NCBI GenBank assembly: GCA_949318235.1
Contig: OX439133.1
Span: 8,613,637-8,677,636, forward strand
Origin: Ecdyonurus torrentis
Lineage: Eukaryota > Arthropoda > Insecta > Ephemeroptera > Heptageniidae
DNA length: 64,000 nt
Reading direction: 5' to 3'
Part shown: positions 42,326-55,765 of the stretch, piece after piece
Layout: every line of letters starts with the position of its first letter
Position numbering within the stretch: position 1 is the first letter of the stretch
Notes under the pieces: generated by a model
Seen by the model: only the letters and a program-made list of their open reading frames with translations
What the model was told of the DNA's origin: nothing
The model's database searches: none
Translations under genes and position numbers: made by a program

Positions 42326-43793
42326 ACAATCTAATAAAAAACAATGGCTATAAAAAATAGCTGTGCGCCTACGTGCATAGGCAACTAGTTGTTCATATAA
42401 GCAAAACAAGTTGCCTACATTTTAGGATGAAAGGCAATTCCTGGTTATACAGTGAAAATTGAATAATAAAGAAAAACCTGAACATTTTAATTATGAAATC
42501 TAATAAATAATTATTATTTTGTATTAAAATTTGTAAAATATGCTTGTAGAAATAATTTTAAAATATAAAAAATTTTCTGTTATTTGTAATAAAATCATAA
42601 AATGACAACTTTTTTAATAAATATCATTGAAAATAATGAAATATTTAGAATTCTCTGGTAATAATGTAATGTTTTCCTTGCTGTGATAACGATCAATAAA
42701 TGACAGTATAAAATTAGATTTATACAGGAAAAACTACTCGAACGTCTACATATTATCAAGGAAACAAATGTGGACGCTCTATATTTTACGCGTGCGCGTT
42801 TTGGATACGTGCCAAATAATCGATAAATTTAGAATTCCAACAGGGTACGAACTTACTGTTTAAATATAGAATCTTAGTTTGATATTTTCTTGATTCTTAT
42901 TGGTTACTGCGGATCACGTGATATATTTGTTTGTTTTTGTCGATTGAAGAAATATCAGAGTATGTAAGAGTGTATCAACTTTAATTTTCATTCGTAAAAG
43001 TTAGTGACATTATAAAGAGCAACGCTATTTTATTATTATTTATTTATTTATTATTATTATTTTATTTTAATTTGATAACAGATGGTATGCACACATATTT
43101 AAAGGAAAAACCATTTTATAACAAAGCACTGAAAGCAGTATCATCATATTTCATATTATTAATTTCAATATTTATATTTACATATTTATATTATTTATTA
43201 TTGAAGAATTCAATATTCAATGCAAGAAATATAAAAAAAAAATAATATTTATAAATATTTATTATATAACGTAATTTTTTTCGCCTTGAATTTTTAATAA
43301 AATGCATGTATTATTATCATTTATCAAATAAAAATTAAATTCAAGTTTTAAATGTATTTCTAATAAAGAATTATTATTTTAGATAAAAAAGTCAAAATTT
43401 TTTGAAAAACAAAGTCCTAAAGGTGAAAATTATTTCATCTTACAATTTCATGAAAAGTGTTTTTCTGATGATATATTACTCTCGCACTTTACAGAAGTGT
43501 CACAAAATGAAGTCACAAAAAAAAAGTCATAAAAATAAAATTTTGCTTTACATATAAAATAATATTTAAAAAAATGCAAGAATAGAAAATGTTTAAATGA
43601 AAGAATATTATGAGCTCATATATAAGAGCCCTAGAACCCTAAGAGCCCTAGAGCCCTAAGAACCTATAGGTTCTGAAAATTTGATCATAGCTGTTACTAT
43701 TAACTTTCAAATGGCATATCATATCATAGAGTTTAGAAGTTTTCTTATTAGATTTTGAGATACGAGCCATCTAAATATAACCCTTAAAGCCAT

Positions 43794-44010
43794 AGACCAC
43801 ATAAAACAACATGTACTTTTTAATCAATAAACACGAAATGGGATCTTCAAAACTCTTGACAAATTTTATCAGAATGTTAATGTAGCCCCACATGAGAACG
43901 TGAAAATACTGAAAGGTATGCAATTTAATTAACTATTCATGTTTATGACGTCAGAAACATTCAAAAATTAGTATGAATATGTTGTACGGGTTGCATAAAT
44001 TGAACTTTCT
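43794..44010 (-). repeat. Family G repeat, copy 2, just upstream of SGCB
   Basis: It matches 578-806 (TTAAAGCCATAGACCACATAAA ... TGACGTCAGAAACAT ... GTTGTACGGGTTGCAT). Preceding bases 43660-43790 match more of the same family (GTTCTGAAAATTT...TTTAGAAGTTTTCTTATTAGATTTT). It ends about 240 bp before the SGCB start codon. Confidence 0.6.
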
Positions 44011-44252
44011 GATCACTGCAACGGGGTTTTGAAACAAACTGAAGTTATTTATGTAAGTCCCATCAAGTGTTTTGTGATATAAATGTTTATGTTTTTCTCT
44101 GGTATATTCCTTTAAATATAGTACTAATGTTTCTTTTATATAAGTTAACACACTTCAGTACATTGAAATATATGATAGTGACACCTACCTTTCTGTTCCA
44201 CAACTATAAATCTTAACTTTTATATGAGAGTATCTACGGTGTTGAGATTACC

Positions 44253-44380
44253 ATGGCTGACTATGATGCGTCTAGATGTTCACCATTATCTGATATACCT
44301 TCGGAGAACGGTAACAATACACTGGAGAAAGCTTTAATAAAGAGAAATGTAATCATTAAGAACCATAACGGTAACTTTAG
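44253..44380 (+). CDS. SGCB: SGCB exon 1 (cytoplasmic N-terminus)
   Basis: Codons 1-42 plus two bases (phase 2) encode the cytosolic head, including KALIKRNVIIKNHNGNF. That parallels the vertebrate basic stretch before the conserved AGYIP motif. The donor is AG/GTATGT. Intron 1 is 7,016 bases. Confidence 0.93.
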
Positions 44381-46955
44381 GTATGTATTTACTTTTAAAA
44401 TACTATTTATGCATGAATATTTCAATTTTAATATTTTTCTATATGAATTTTTTACAATTTTTACAATTTTTTACATCTTAGTGTATTTATAACGTTAATT
44501 AACTTCAATTATAGCAAAATGTAGTACTACATTATTGTAAGCCAAGAAAATAACTTTTTTTTAGATAAGATGAAATTTTATTTCTAAAAATAAGTTTTTT
44601 TTAATTTAAAATTTAGTTATATTCTATAATTTTGCATATTTTCTAAAATTAAATAGAATTTTTAATAACAATATTATAATAGAAATATATATTAATTATT
44701 ATAGTATTTAATCGTTGATTTTCAATATTTGTAATATTTTGGATAAAATCGATATTTCAAATCACAATAAAAGGCCTGTTGCTTTGTGTAGACTAGCTGT
44801 TTTCCGCCATTATGGAGAATTTACATATGCGATGAAACGTATTTTTATATTTTTCATAAAATTTTGCATTTTTCATAAGATATCTTCTTAACATTTTTGC
44901 ATGCAAATTCAAGTTATTATATAATATTATGTAAAAAATATGATATACAAATTATACTGCCTTGAAAAATTTCACCTGAGCAAAAATTAGATTTTTTAAA
45001 TCATGTTTTGGCTAGAAAACTAATATTTTGATACAATGTATTGGTATATAGTAATTTTAAATAGCGTTTTATTTTTGTACTTATATAAAGCATTTTTGCA
45101 CTGAAAATTATATTTATTACATGTAGAATAAGTCACTTTTTTTTGCAATAATTATTGATTGCAAATTTTTAGCTGCGCATGATTCCAGTTGCACTCATGC
45201 AATTTGCACAAAATCTAGGTAAAGGATCAATAAAGTGCATTCGCATCAAATATGGAGTCTAATGGTAACAGGGGGAACAAAAATGGAGTCGGCGTCCAAT
45301 TAAAATAATTAAAGGATAAAATAAATTGATATACATTATACAAATACTAAAATGTTATTATTATAAAGAAATAATTTCATTTTTTAAAGTGCTTTTTTCC
45401 CAAATTTCTTGTAGATTAAAAAGAGAATTTATTTTAATTTTTTTTTAATGAATCGTTAATAAAAGCTAACCTTCCTAAAATTTAAACATTATAATAACTT
45501 ATATAAATAAATTGTTAAAAAAAATAGGAAACAATAATTAAAAAAAAAAAAAAAATCACAATTAAATTGAAAGAAAATTATTTTTAAAGAATCGTTTATA
45601 CTTAAATAAAATCTATCCTCACAAAATCATTAATATTATTTGTTCTTTTAGCATAAAAAGTTAAAAATACTGTCATTATGAGCTAATTTTTATAATATAT
45701 TTCTGTAATTTTAAATTGTCATTCGTCATTATATAAAATCAACGATCAATACTGAATATCAAACATGGCCGTCTTTCTCTCTATGTGCCCAGACAGAAAT
45801 CTGGAAATGGAATCACCCTCGAGGGGGTGTTGGGAGGAGGGTGGGGAACGAGGAAAATAAAACCCAACAAATAAATGGCGTCGTTAATATATATATATAA
45901 GGGTTAATTTTATTTCATTTAAGTAAAAGGACTTTAAAAGACTTTTTAATTAATTATATTTAAACTAAGTAAAGAAAAGAATTTTTAATTTAAATTTAAA
46001 TAAACTTAAAAATAAAAAGCTTTTTTTAATTATAATGAAATGAGAGTTTGCAGGCATTTATTAAAATTAATTTTTTTAAATATCTGAAATTTTGCACTTT
46101 TTTTTTTTTTTTGACACACATGTTTAACAAAACAAAGCAACAAGTGACATTTGTTTTCTGAAATTTTAATAAAATAATATAAAAGAAAGAGGAAGAAAAT
46201 AATAAAAAGTATCATTTTCTTATTCATTTTTAAAGAAACTTATCGGTTTAGCGTGCGGGGAAAGCTAAGGGTCCCCCTAATTTCACATTACGCTTATGGG
46301 AAAAAACACGTTTTATGCAATTTTTGAGTAAAATACTCCTCCGATTTTGGAGAAATTTAAATGAGAAATACTAGACACACTTTTACGTGTTTTAAGCTAT
46401 GGAAAATTTTTAAGTATTTTTAAACCGATATTCTCCATTAAAGAATATTAGATAGTTGTTTCTAAACAACTAAATATTTTGAATATATGAACGTGTGATG
46501 AAATTTATTGTATATAGAAGGACGTAAAAGACTTTTTTTCTTTTTTATAATATTTGTCATTTTAATTTTTAAATCGCCATCATATCGAATCTTCGTGGAT
46601 CAATATTGACATCAAACATGGCGTCTTCTCTTATTTTGCCCAGGCGAGGATGAGGGTGTGCGGGGCGGGGAGTGGGGTGGGGGGTATATCCCAATAAATA
46701 AATGGCGTCGTATTATATAAAAAATTTATTTTATTTCAAGTCTGAGTATTCTCTCAATAATCATTTATGTATTTAATAAATTAAATAACGTAAATGACCC
46801 TAAAAATTTACAAACATGCTTTGATTTTATAATATACATTCACAAATTAAATATATATTAATTAAATTTGAATATTCAACAATCGATTCTTTCTAAATGT
46901 TGAGCAACAAGTAAAAACTTCTTATTTAATTGTTGCTTCTTTTACCGCTAAATTT

Positions 46956-47052
<97 letters not shown>

Positions 47053-47313
47053 GAAAGCTATATAAAATGTAACTGAAATGTTATAACGTTTACCAATGGA
47101 CTATGCAATTAATAAAAGAAGTGATATTTTCTGCATTTTTGTAAAAAAATTATAATTTATAATAAATAAAAACCATATACGTGTTTTTGAATCACGTACC
47201 ATGATATTGAATCTCAGTGGATCAATACTCACATCAAATATGGCGTCGCTCCTTCTTTTGCCCAGATAGATTTTGCAGGAAAGTTGGGAGTAGCTTACTA
47301 AATGGGGAAAGCA

Positions 47314-47344
<31 letters not shown>

Positions 47345-49916
47345 ACGTTAATGAAATTACTTTTATAAATCATTTTGCATTTTAAATGTTTTATTTATAA
47401 AACAAGAAAAGTTGATTTTCTAATTAATGTTATTATATACTTAAAAAATATAGTTGAACTATAAGAATATTAAATAATAAAATATCAAAATACCTGTAAA
47501 CATTTCTTATAAATTCTCATATTTAAAATTTACAATTTTATAACATCAAAGAAGTAATCAATAAATTGTTATTCGATATCAAACATGGCGTCTTCTCTTT
47601 GTGCCCAGAAGTGAGTGGGAGTGAGGGTGAGGGATGAGAAAAATAGAACCCAATAAAGAAAAAGCACTGGCATAGAACTATTTAATCAATTTTTTAACAA
47701 GCGAGTTTATTTTTCTAATTATCATTACCTTCATTACCTTCTCTCTCTCTCTCATCTCTCATCTCTCTCGCGTGCAGATTTTATTAAAAATACTAACATT
47801 ACGCGTACAAAAATAAATACGTAATATTTATGCATAACATAATAATTTATACTATATTATATATTGATCAATAGCATAATATAGCAATAGCATAATAGTC
47901 AATATATTCAGCATACATGCATATTATTATTACATTTGTGATCTACAATATAATAATGGCGCATATAATATAATATAATGGCGCATGACGTCATATTTAT
48001 TGCACTTGGACGTCATACTGGAATAATGAATTACATTTTGCTCAATGCTCAGCATAGGATAATCTTCGTTTTTGGACATTTTCTTTTGAATTTTAAAACA
48101 AATTAAATTTTCTGGTTAATTTTTTTTTTGCTCTGTTATTTTTATTTTTCTCACATTTGAGATACTATAATTCAACCTATTAACAGTATCAATGCTCTAA
48201 AAAATATTGCATAAAGTGTTTTCAAACTGTCAAAAAGATATATTTTCCTACGCGGCCCATGTTATTGTGTGATCCAACATGGCGTCGATTTTAACATGAA
48301 TGCATAGACCCTTCCAATTCAGCATATAAATTACGTCATTTATTTTTTACGTGTTTACATAAGATTAAAAATTCTTAACTTTTCTATATTATATAAAAAA
48401 TAGAAACATATAAGCATAAATATAGGGTATGTGCGCATGACGTCATAATAAATGTGCTTCAATACCATAATTGAGTAACAACTAACATTGTTTAGCATAG
48501 GCCAAACGTAGATTTTTGCTATTTTCTTTCAAAAATAAGTAAATTTTTGTTTCATTATTATTTTTCTTGCATTTTTGAAAACCTAATTCAACTTGTTAAT
48601 AGCATATCAATTATCTCCAAAAAAAAAAATACTATATAAGTATTTTTAAACTAGCAAAATATGCCATTTTCCCATATTGGCCCATGTTATTTTGTACTCA
48701 CTTATGGCGTTGACTTCAAAATGAATGAAACCACCCTATTGTTGATTATTAAAAATCTTTACAAAAAGTTAGAGTTATTAAAATACATACTAAAAATATT
48801 AAAATCAATGATATTGAAGTGCTTTGTGCAATAATAATTAAAGGCGTAGAACACCTTGAACAAAAAAGTTGTGTAATATCCTAACAAACCTGAAAATCAA
48901 TGTTGATTTGGCCGGAGTCATTGATTACTAATTTTTTTTCCCCATTCACAAAATGCCACTGGCGGTCACTGATGTCACAGCTCGCCCGGTTTACGCGCGC
49001 GTAAAACAAGTGAGCTGTGACGTCAGTGATCGCCAGTGGTATTTTGTGAATGGAAAATAAATTAGAAATCAATGACTCCGGCCAAATCAACATTGATTTT
49101 CAGGTTTGTTAGGATATTACACAACTCTTTTGTTCAAGGTGTTCTACGCCTTTAATAATTTAATATATATTACAAATAATGATAAAAATGTATATTATTT
49201 TAATGTGAACTTAGCTATATTATGATATATAGGGTGTATGCGGATGACGTCATATTTATTGCGCTTGTAAGCCATACTGGAGTAGTGAATAACATTGCTC
49301 AGCATAGGAAAAACTTCATTTAAGCCAATTTTCTTTGGGAAATCGGTTATTTTTTTGTTATTTGTTATTTTTCTCACATACTTGAGATACTAATTCAACA
49401 TATTTACAGCATCAATGCTCCCAAAAATATTGCATTGTGTTTTTAAACTGTCAAAATGATTTTTTTCCTATGCCACCCATCTTATTGAGTTATCCAACAT
49501 GGCGTCAACTTTAACATGAATGCATACACCCTATAGGATGAAGTGTAAATGTGATACTTATCTATAGTGGCACGTAATATAATATAGAATAAAAAAGCAA
49601 ACTGGATTGGGAAAAAATTGCAAAAATTAAAAAGCAATTAGATCAAAATGTAGCAACGTAGATCTGTGGGCTGGTATTGTACAGTTTCGATCAAATGAAT
49701 AGTTACCATTTAAACTCGATGTTTTTTACCGCGTTAAATTTTGTTCAATTTTGCAACCTTGTTTATGATTATTCATTGAACTCTATATTCTCAATCACAT
49801 CTATATTCAAATTCATTGAGTCTATATATTGTAATAGTTGACAAATACACCACAAGAAGTCACCTGTGATGCACTCAGGTAGACAATCCGGCGGGTAAAT
49901 ATTTTGCTTGCTTGCT

Positions 49917-49989
<73 letters not shown>

Positions 49990-52505
49990 AGAAATGCATT
50001 TGATGTTTTTTTTTATGTTTCAAAATAACTGCTGACTTACCGATTTGCCCGATTAAGAGATTAAAATAAAGATTTTTTTTTATCATTTATATCAATATGA
50101 TTTGTAATGACAGCAATTTGGTAAGAAAATAGTTCGAAACTTGTTATCAAACAAATACTTGAAAGCATTTCTCACAAGAGAGAGAGAGAGAGAGACAGAG
50201 AGAATGAGCAAGCAAGCAAAATATTTACCCGCCAGATTGTCTACCTGAGTGCATCACAGGTGACTTCTTGTGGTGTATTTGTCAACTATTACAATATATA
50301 GACTCAATGAATTTGAATATAGATGTGATTGAGAATATAGAGTTCAATGAATAATCATAAACAAGGTTGCAAAATTGAACGAAATTTAACGCGGTAAAAA
50401 ACATCGAGTTTAAATGGTAACTATTCATTTGATCGAAACTGTACAGTACAATACAAAATTAAAATTTATTAATGAACTTTATTAATTAAATATTATTAAG
50501 ATTATAAAATTAAAATTTCAGAATTCATATAGCACGTGAACCAAAAAAAAAAAAAAAAAAAAAAAAATTATTGGTTTTATTTGAAATTTTATTTTGTTTT
50601 TTATTTAGAAAGTTTCAATTAATAAAATACTTTAAATTATAAAATAAATAATATTGAAATGCTGTATAAAAGTTATATAAGCGTTTTTTTTTTTTTTTTT
50701 TTTTTCATTAATATTAGTTGAACATTGTATCATAAAAAATGATGTTAAATCACATAATAAAAGCTGAGGGGATGATCTGTGAATGTGACATTTATTTAGT
50801 GGAACGTGATGAAATGAAAAAGCAAACTGGGTTATATGGAAGAAAACATGATAGGGAGAAATAATATAATTAAAAGAAAGCAACATATATCTGCGGTATT
50901 GTTTTGCATAACACAAAATTAATAATAATAATCATTTTGATTTATTATTATTTCATTATTTCATAATATTTATAAAAATATTTAATACAATTTTTTATTT
51001 TCTAGGCATTTTATCAAATCAACAATCAATAACGTCTAACATTAACAAACAAGGCTTCTCCTCTTTGCTCAGACCCAGAAATAAAATAGAATCACCATGG
51101 AATATGACAATTCATTCGCTTACTCCGTTCTGGACTCTGTAATTGTTAATACCATATATCTTTTCTTTGCGACTTTCAGAGCGTGTATAACGTTCCAGTA
51201 CAAGTCGTTCTCTGTTCTAGGTTCCACTATTAATATTTTACTTACTTTTTGATTTTAATTTAATGTTACAATAAGGCTCCATAAAAAGTTTTTTTTTTTT
51301 TTTTTTTTTCATATTATGTTCTTTAGAGCGTTAAATTATATAGATAATGTTGTTCTTTATTTAATATTTGACTCTATACTTACATTGTGATTTCAGAGCG
51401 GGCTATGTCCCAGTTCACGAGCAAGATCTACCTAAGACAGGATTGCGAGGACGTCGTACATATGCGTTCTGGACTCTTGTTTTACTTCTCTTGCTTCTGG
51501 CTGCGGGTAACTTACTGCTTACTTTTACCGTTTTGGGTGTACTGCGTCTAGGCCAGGGAATGGAAGTAAGTTTTACATAACAATTTATTTTCAATATTGT
51601 ATAATATAAGCGAATTATCAACATAAATTTGATAAAAAATATTCTAGATTTTAAAGATTTTCACTTTTTTTTTTTTTTTTTTTTTTTTTTGCAACTTCCT
51701 GTGATATTTTTAAACTGCAGGTTTCTCCATAAAATTTATAGCAGAGTACACGATATTTTAATTAAAATTTAACGAAAAGAAAGAAAAGTACATTTTCATT
51801 AATTAATATTTAATACAGTAATACAGTTTGTTTTTTTTCTTCTTCTTCTTCTTCTTCTTCTTCTTCTTCTTCTTCTTCTTCTTCTTCTTCTTCTTCTTCT
51901 TCTTCTTCTTCTTCTTCTTCTTCTTCTTCTTCTTCTTCTTCTTCTTCTTCTTCTTCTTCTTCTTCTTCTTCTTCTTCTTTTTTTTTTCCTTTTTTTTTCT
52001 TTCCCAAACAGTGTTTTAAAATACAACAATTTCGTTATTTAGTTCAGTTCGAAAACAGCGTCTATATAATATTAAGTGGAAGAGAGGTTCAGCATTATTT
52101 CATTGTTGATCAGTCAACGAGTTTGAAATTTGTATAAAAATTATTTGAGGTAGAATTTTTTCAAAATTAATATAATAATTCAGTTTAAAAATTTTATGTT
52201 GGAGTCAAAAGGCAGTCAAGGTATATACATATACTGTGGTTGGAGTTCTAGTGTGCACTTCTTTTAGTTTTACAGATGATTTCTATTTTCAGTTAAAAAT
52301 TAAAAATAAAAGTTTGTAACGTATCGCATATATTTTACATGAGTTTAGTGATTAGAGTTTTCTATGGTTTCTCTAGGCTGTCATGGCGAATGCCGGGCTG
52401 TGTATTAGGTCGTGCTAGGCCCGTGTGTGAGGTTTCCATTGTACCTGTCAATAAAAGTTTATCTTGAAGGTACTATGGGGAAAGTGTAGCATGATACCAC
52501 AATAT

Positions 52506-52538
<33 letters not shown>

Positions 52539-53315
52539 AAAATATTTACATCCATAATTAACCATTAATTCCAGAGTCTTGAATTTGTGCCTGAGGAGTC
52601 ATTGATCAAGTTCTACGGTCGCACTGACTTGGATCACGTGATCAAGCGAGATGGTCACCTGGAAGGATTCAAAGACGTGCCTGTATCAGTAACAGCAGAT
52701 GACGGAGAAGCTATGATCACGATCCTCAAGCACAAAGAGCCGGAGAATGGACCAAGAATTATCGTCAAGCCTAATGGAATTGCAGAAGTCGGCAACGTAC
52801 TAGGTTTTGAGGTAAGATAATAGTATAAGATTATTATGTTAATGGAGTGTAGGGTATCGTTGGGGAGCTCGGAAAAAGCTTAGCTAATGTACTATTCCTA
52901 TAGTAATAATAATTTCTATTCATGCATTACGAGTTTCTCTCTCTCTCTCTCTCTCTCTTCTTCTTCTTCTTTCATAAAATTATACTGCACTTTGGCCGGT
53001 AATCTTTTAATAAGGAATGCTAGACACACTTAGACTAATAAAGAAAATTCGACGAATTTTTCATCGCCAATTACGTAAGTTCTCAATGAACGGGACATCA
53101 AACGCATGAGTAATCAAACTTTTTATTATGTAGTATATAAGTATAGTAGGTAAAATAAGGGGGGGGGGGGTAATTAATAAACGGAAGTTTGTTTGTTTTT
53201 TAATCGAGCAGGTGGCTGTCTCGTGGACAGATTCTTGTGAACAGATGTGACAATTTTTTTTGATAAAATATGAAGAGACTATAGAGACCGACAGTCAAAA
53301 TTATTATTTATATCA

Positions 53316-53363
<48 letters not shown>

Positions 53364-54618
53364 GCCCCAACTCGTACAAAACAATCACCATCTGTCCACT
53401 ACCAAAAAAAAAAAAAAATACTTGACCTAACTCAATACCAGATGTGAAACATGGATGTGGGTCACAAGGAAACAACAAAACAAACAAGTGTTTTCACCCC
53501 TTCCGCCTTCATTGCAGGTGGTTCCCCACTTGCTGTTAAAACTTTTGAAACACGCTCATGTGCGGCATGGAATATAAATTAACAATATCGATGTCCTTTT
53601 GATATTTGTGTCTAAAAATAGAATTTGCAATGGTTATTGATTTGAGAATATTTTTGACTTGTGTAGTCATTCATTTGTTTTTATTACTCAACTTTTACGT
53701 AGAAAAGAGAAGAGGAAACTCCAATGATAAGTTGAAAAGTTTCCTCGCTTTTTACATCGTAAAGAAGTTATTCTTGCGTATTCAAAAACAACGAAAAGTT
53801 ATTAATTTTTTGGATTATTTTTATTTATTTATTAATAAAATGCAAAGTAAAAAAACAGAAGCTTTTCTTTCTGATCAAAGATAACGTTCCAGTATAAAAT
53901 CAATGGGCCGTTTTTAAAACTTTCCAAAAAGTACCATTGAAAATATATCATAAATATACTTACAAATTGATATATTTTTTTAATTACCACGGGAAAAGTT
54001 GATTTTGATCTCAAATTTTTTAAGATCATTCTCTCTCTCTCTCTCTCTCTCTTTCTCTTTTATTATTATTATTAGTAATTTTTTTACTTTACGTTACTGA
54101 GTAATGACATCAAAAATGGTCTGTTTTTATGGCCAATTAGAATTACACCGGTCACGAATGTTTTTTTTTTTTTATTATTACTTTTTAGTGTGTTAGTATT
54201 ATTATTATTATTTTAAGTTATACTTATAAAAAATAAATACTCACACAAACGAAACACTTCCAAATTTTGTACATTTTACTTTCAGGTGCGCGGAGAAGGT
54301 GGTAGTAATGTGTTCTCCACAGCCTACCCCAACTTCGGTCTGCCAAGTGGTGTGAAGAGGCTTGACGTGCAGGCGGCGAGAGTCGCTAGAATTGCAAGTC
54401 CAATCGCAAGTGGTCTATCCATCGGCTCAGACAGTTTCATCAATATGAGGGGCAATGAGGTATGTTGTGTACATTTTACTGTCTTATGTATCTATTAAAT
54501 ATTTCTATACTTCAATATATATTTTCACATATATGTAATAATTCACCAGTTGTATTAATTTTTGTACACTGATGCAAATTTTAATCTAAAGCTGTACTTA
54601 CATATTCTGAGTTTTATT

Positions 54619-54709
<91 letters not shown>

Positions 54710-55731
54710 TTTTATTTAACTCATATAGAACAAGAACACAGTAATACATAAATTTATGAGGTCCATTCTGTTATTACGCTTCAGAGAGCTATTTGCTCGT
54801 ATTGAAACAATCATATTACAAATTATATATAAAAAAAAAAAAGAGAACGTGGTTGTCTTAAAATGATATATATAAATTATTTTTCTCAGCTTAATACATT
54901 AAATTTTATGCTTTTTTTTTTTTTTTTTTTTTGCATATAAATTTATACTCTATATATTTATATGTATATAAACATAAGAACTTAAGAAGCATACATAAAT
55001 CATACACACATAATACAAATAATATATAGAAAGATCTAAACATCGTTTCATTTATATATTTTTGAATGTATCAAACATAAACAACCCATAACTCTTTGCA
55101 TAACAAAAATCAACGTTGAAAATCTGTTATTGAATTTTGCTATGCAAAGTGTTACACAAAAAGTTATGCAAAAGTCAGTATATGGGAATGGGAACACAGC
55201 TTTATGAAAAATGAATTTGATCAAGTGAGTTTGCAACAATGAAAAAATTGTGCACTTTTTTTTTTAAATCAACCAAAAAAGTTATATTTTTTAATGATTT
55301 AATTTCTATTTATACAAATTTATAAATAATTGAATTAAAATTAATATAATATGATACCAGTAAAAACGAGTAAAAGTAATGAGAATGACCAACTTATTAC
55401 TATTTTATTTGGAGAAGTGAGATACTAGTTTATTTTTTAAAGCTACAATGAAAAAAAAAAAAAAAAAAAAAAAAAGGTCGAATGGAAATACCTATGGTAG
55501 TTTTATTGTATTGAATTAAATTGTGCAAAATATTCTTGCTTACTAATATAAAAATTTCTATCGTAAATTTTTAGCTGCACAGAGAGGCTATAAAACATTG
55601 CATATGTTGTCTATTATGACATCATGCCGATTATGATATTATTATTCTAGTTCAATTTTTTTTTTTAAAAAGGGGCAAAATACTCAGGGAAAAAATTATA
55701 TACAGTAAAAAAATAGACATATTTTAGTTTA

Positions 55732-55765
<34 letters not shown>

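Noticed and set aside
42138..42353. Repetitive Ile-His-Ser-Phe frame
   Set aside because: It is produced by the (ATTC)n microsatellite.
44180..44200. First exon of a divergent gene upstream of SGCB
   Set aside because: A good donor (AAG/GTAGGT) is seen on the minus strand, but no open frame or acceptor could be linked to it.
51799..52029. Long poly-Arg, poly-Glu and poly-Phe frames
   Set aside because: They are six-frame readings of a (TTC)n microsatellite in an SGCB intron.
53606..53884. 92-residue frame in SGCB intron 3
   Set aside because: The hydrophobic and Lys-rich composition is expected from AT-rich DNA, and it has no splice or family support.
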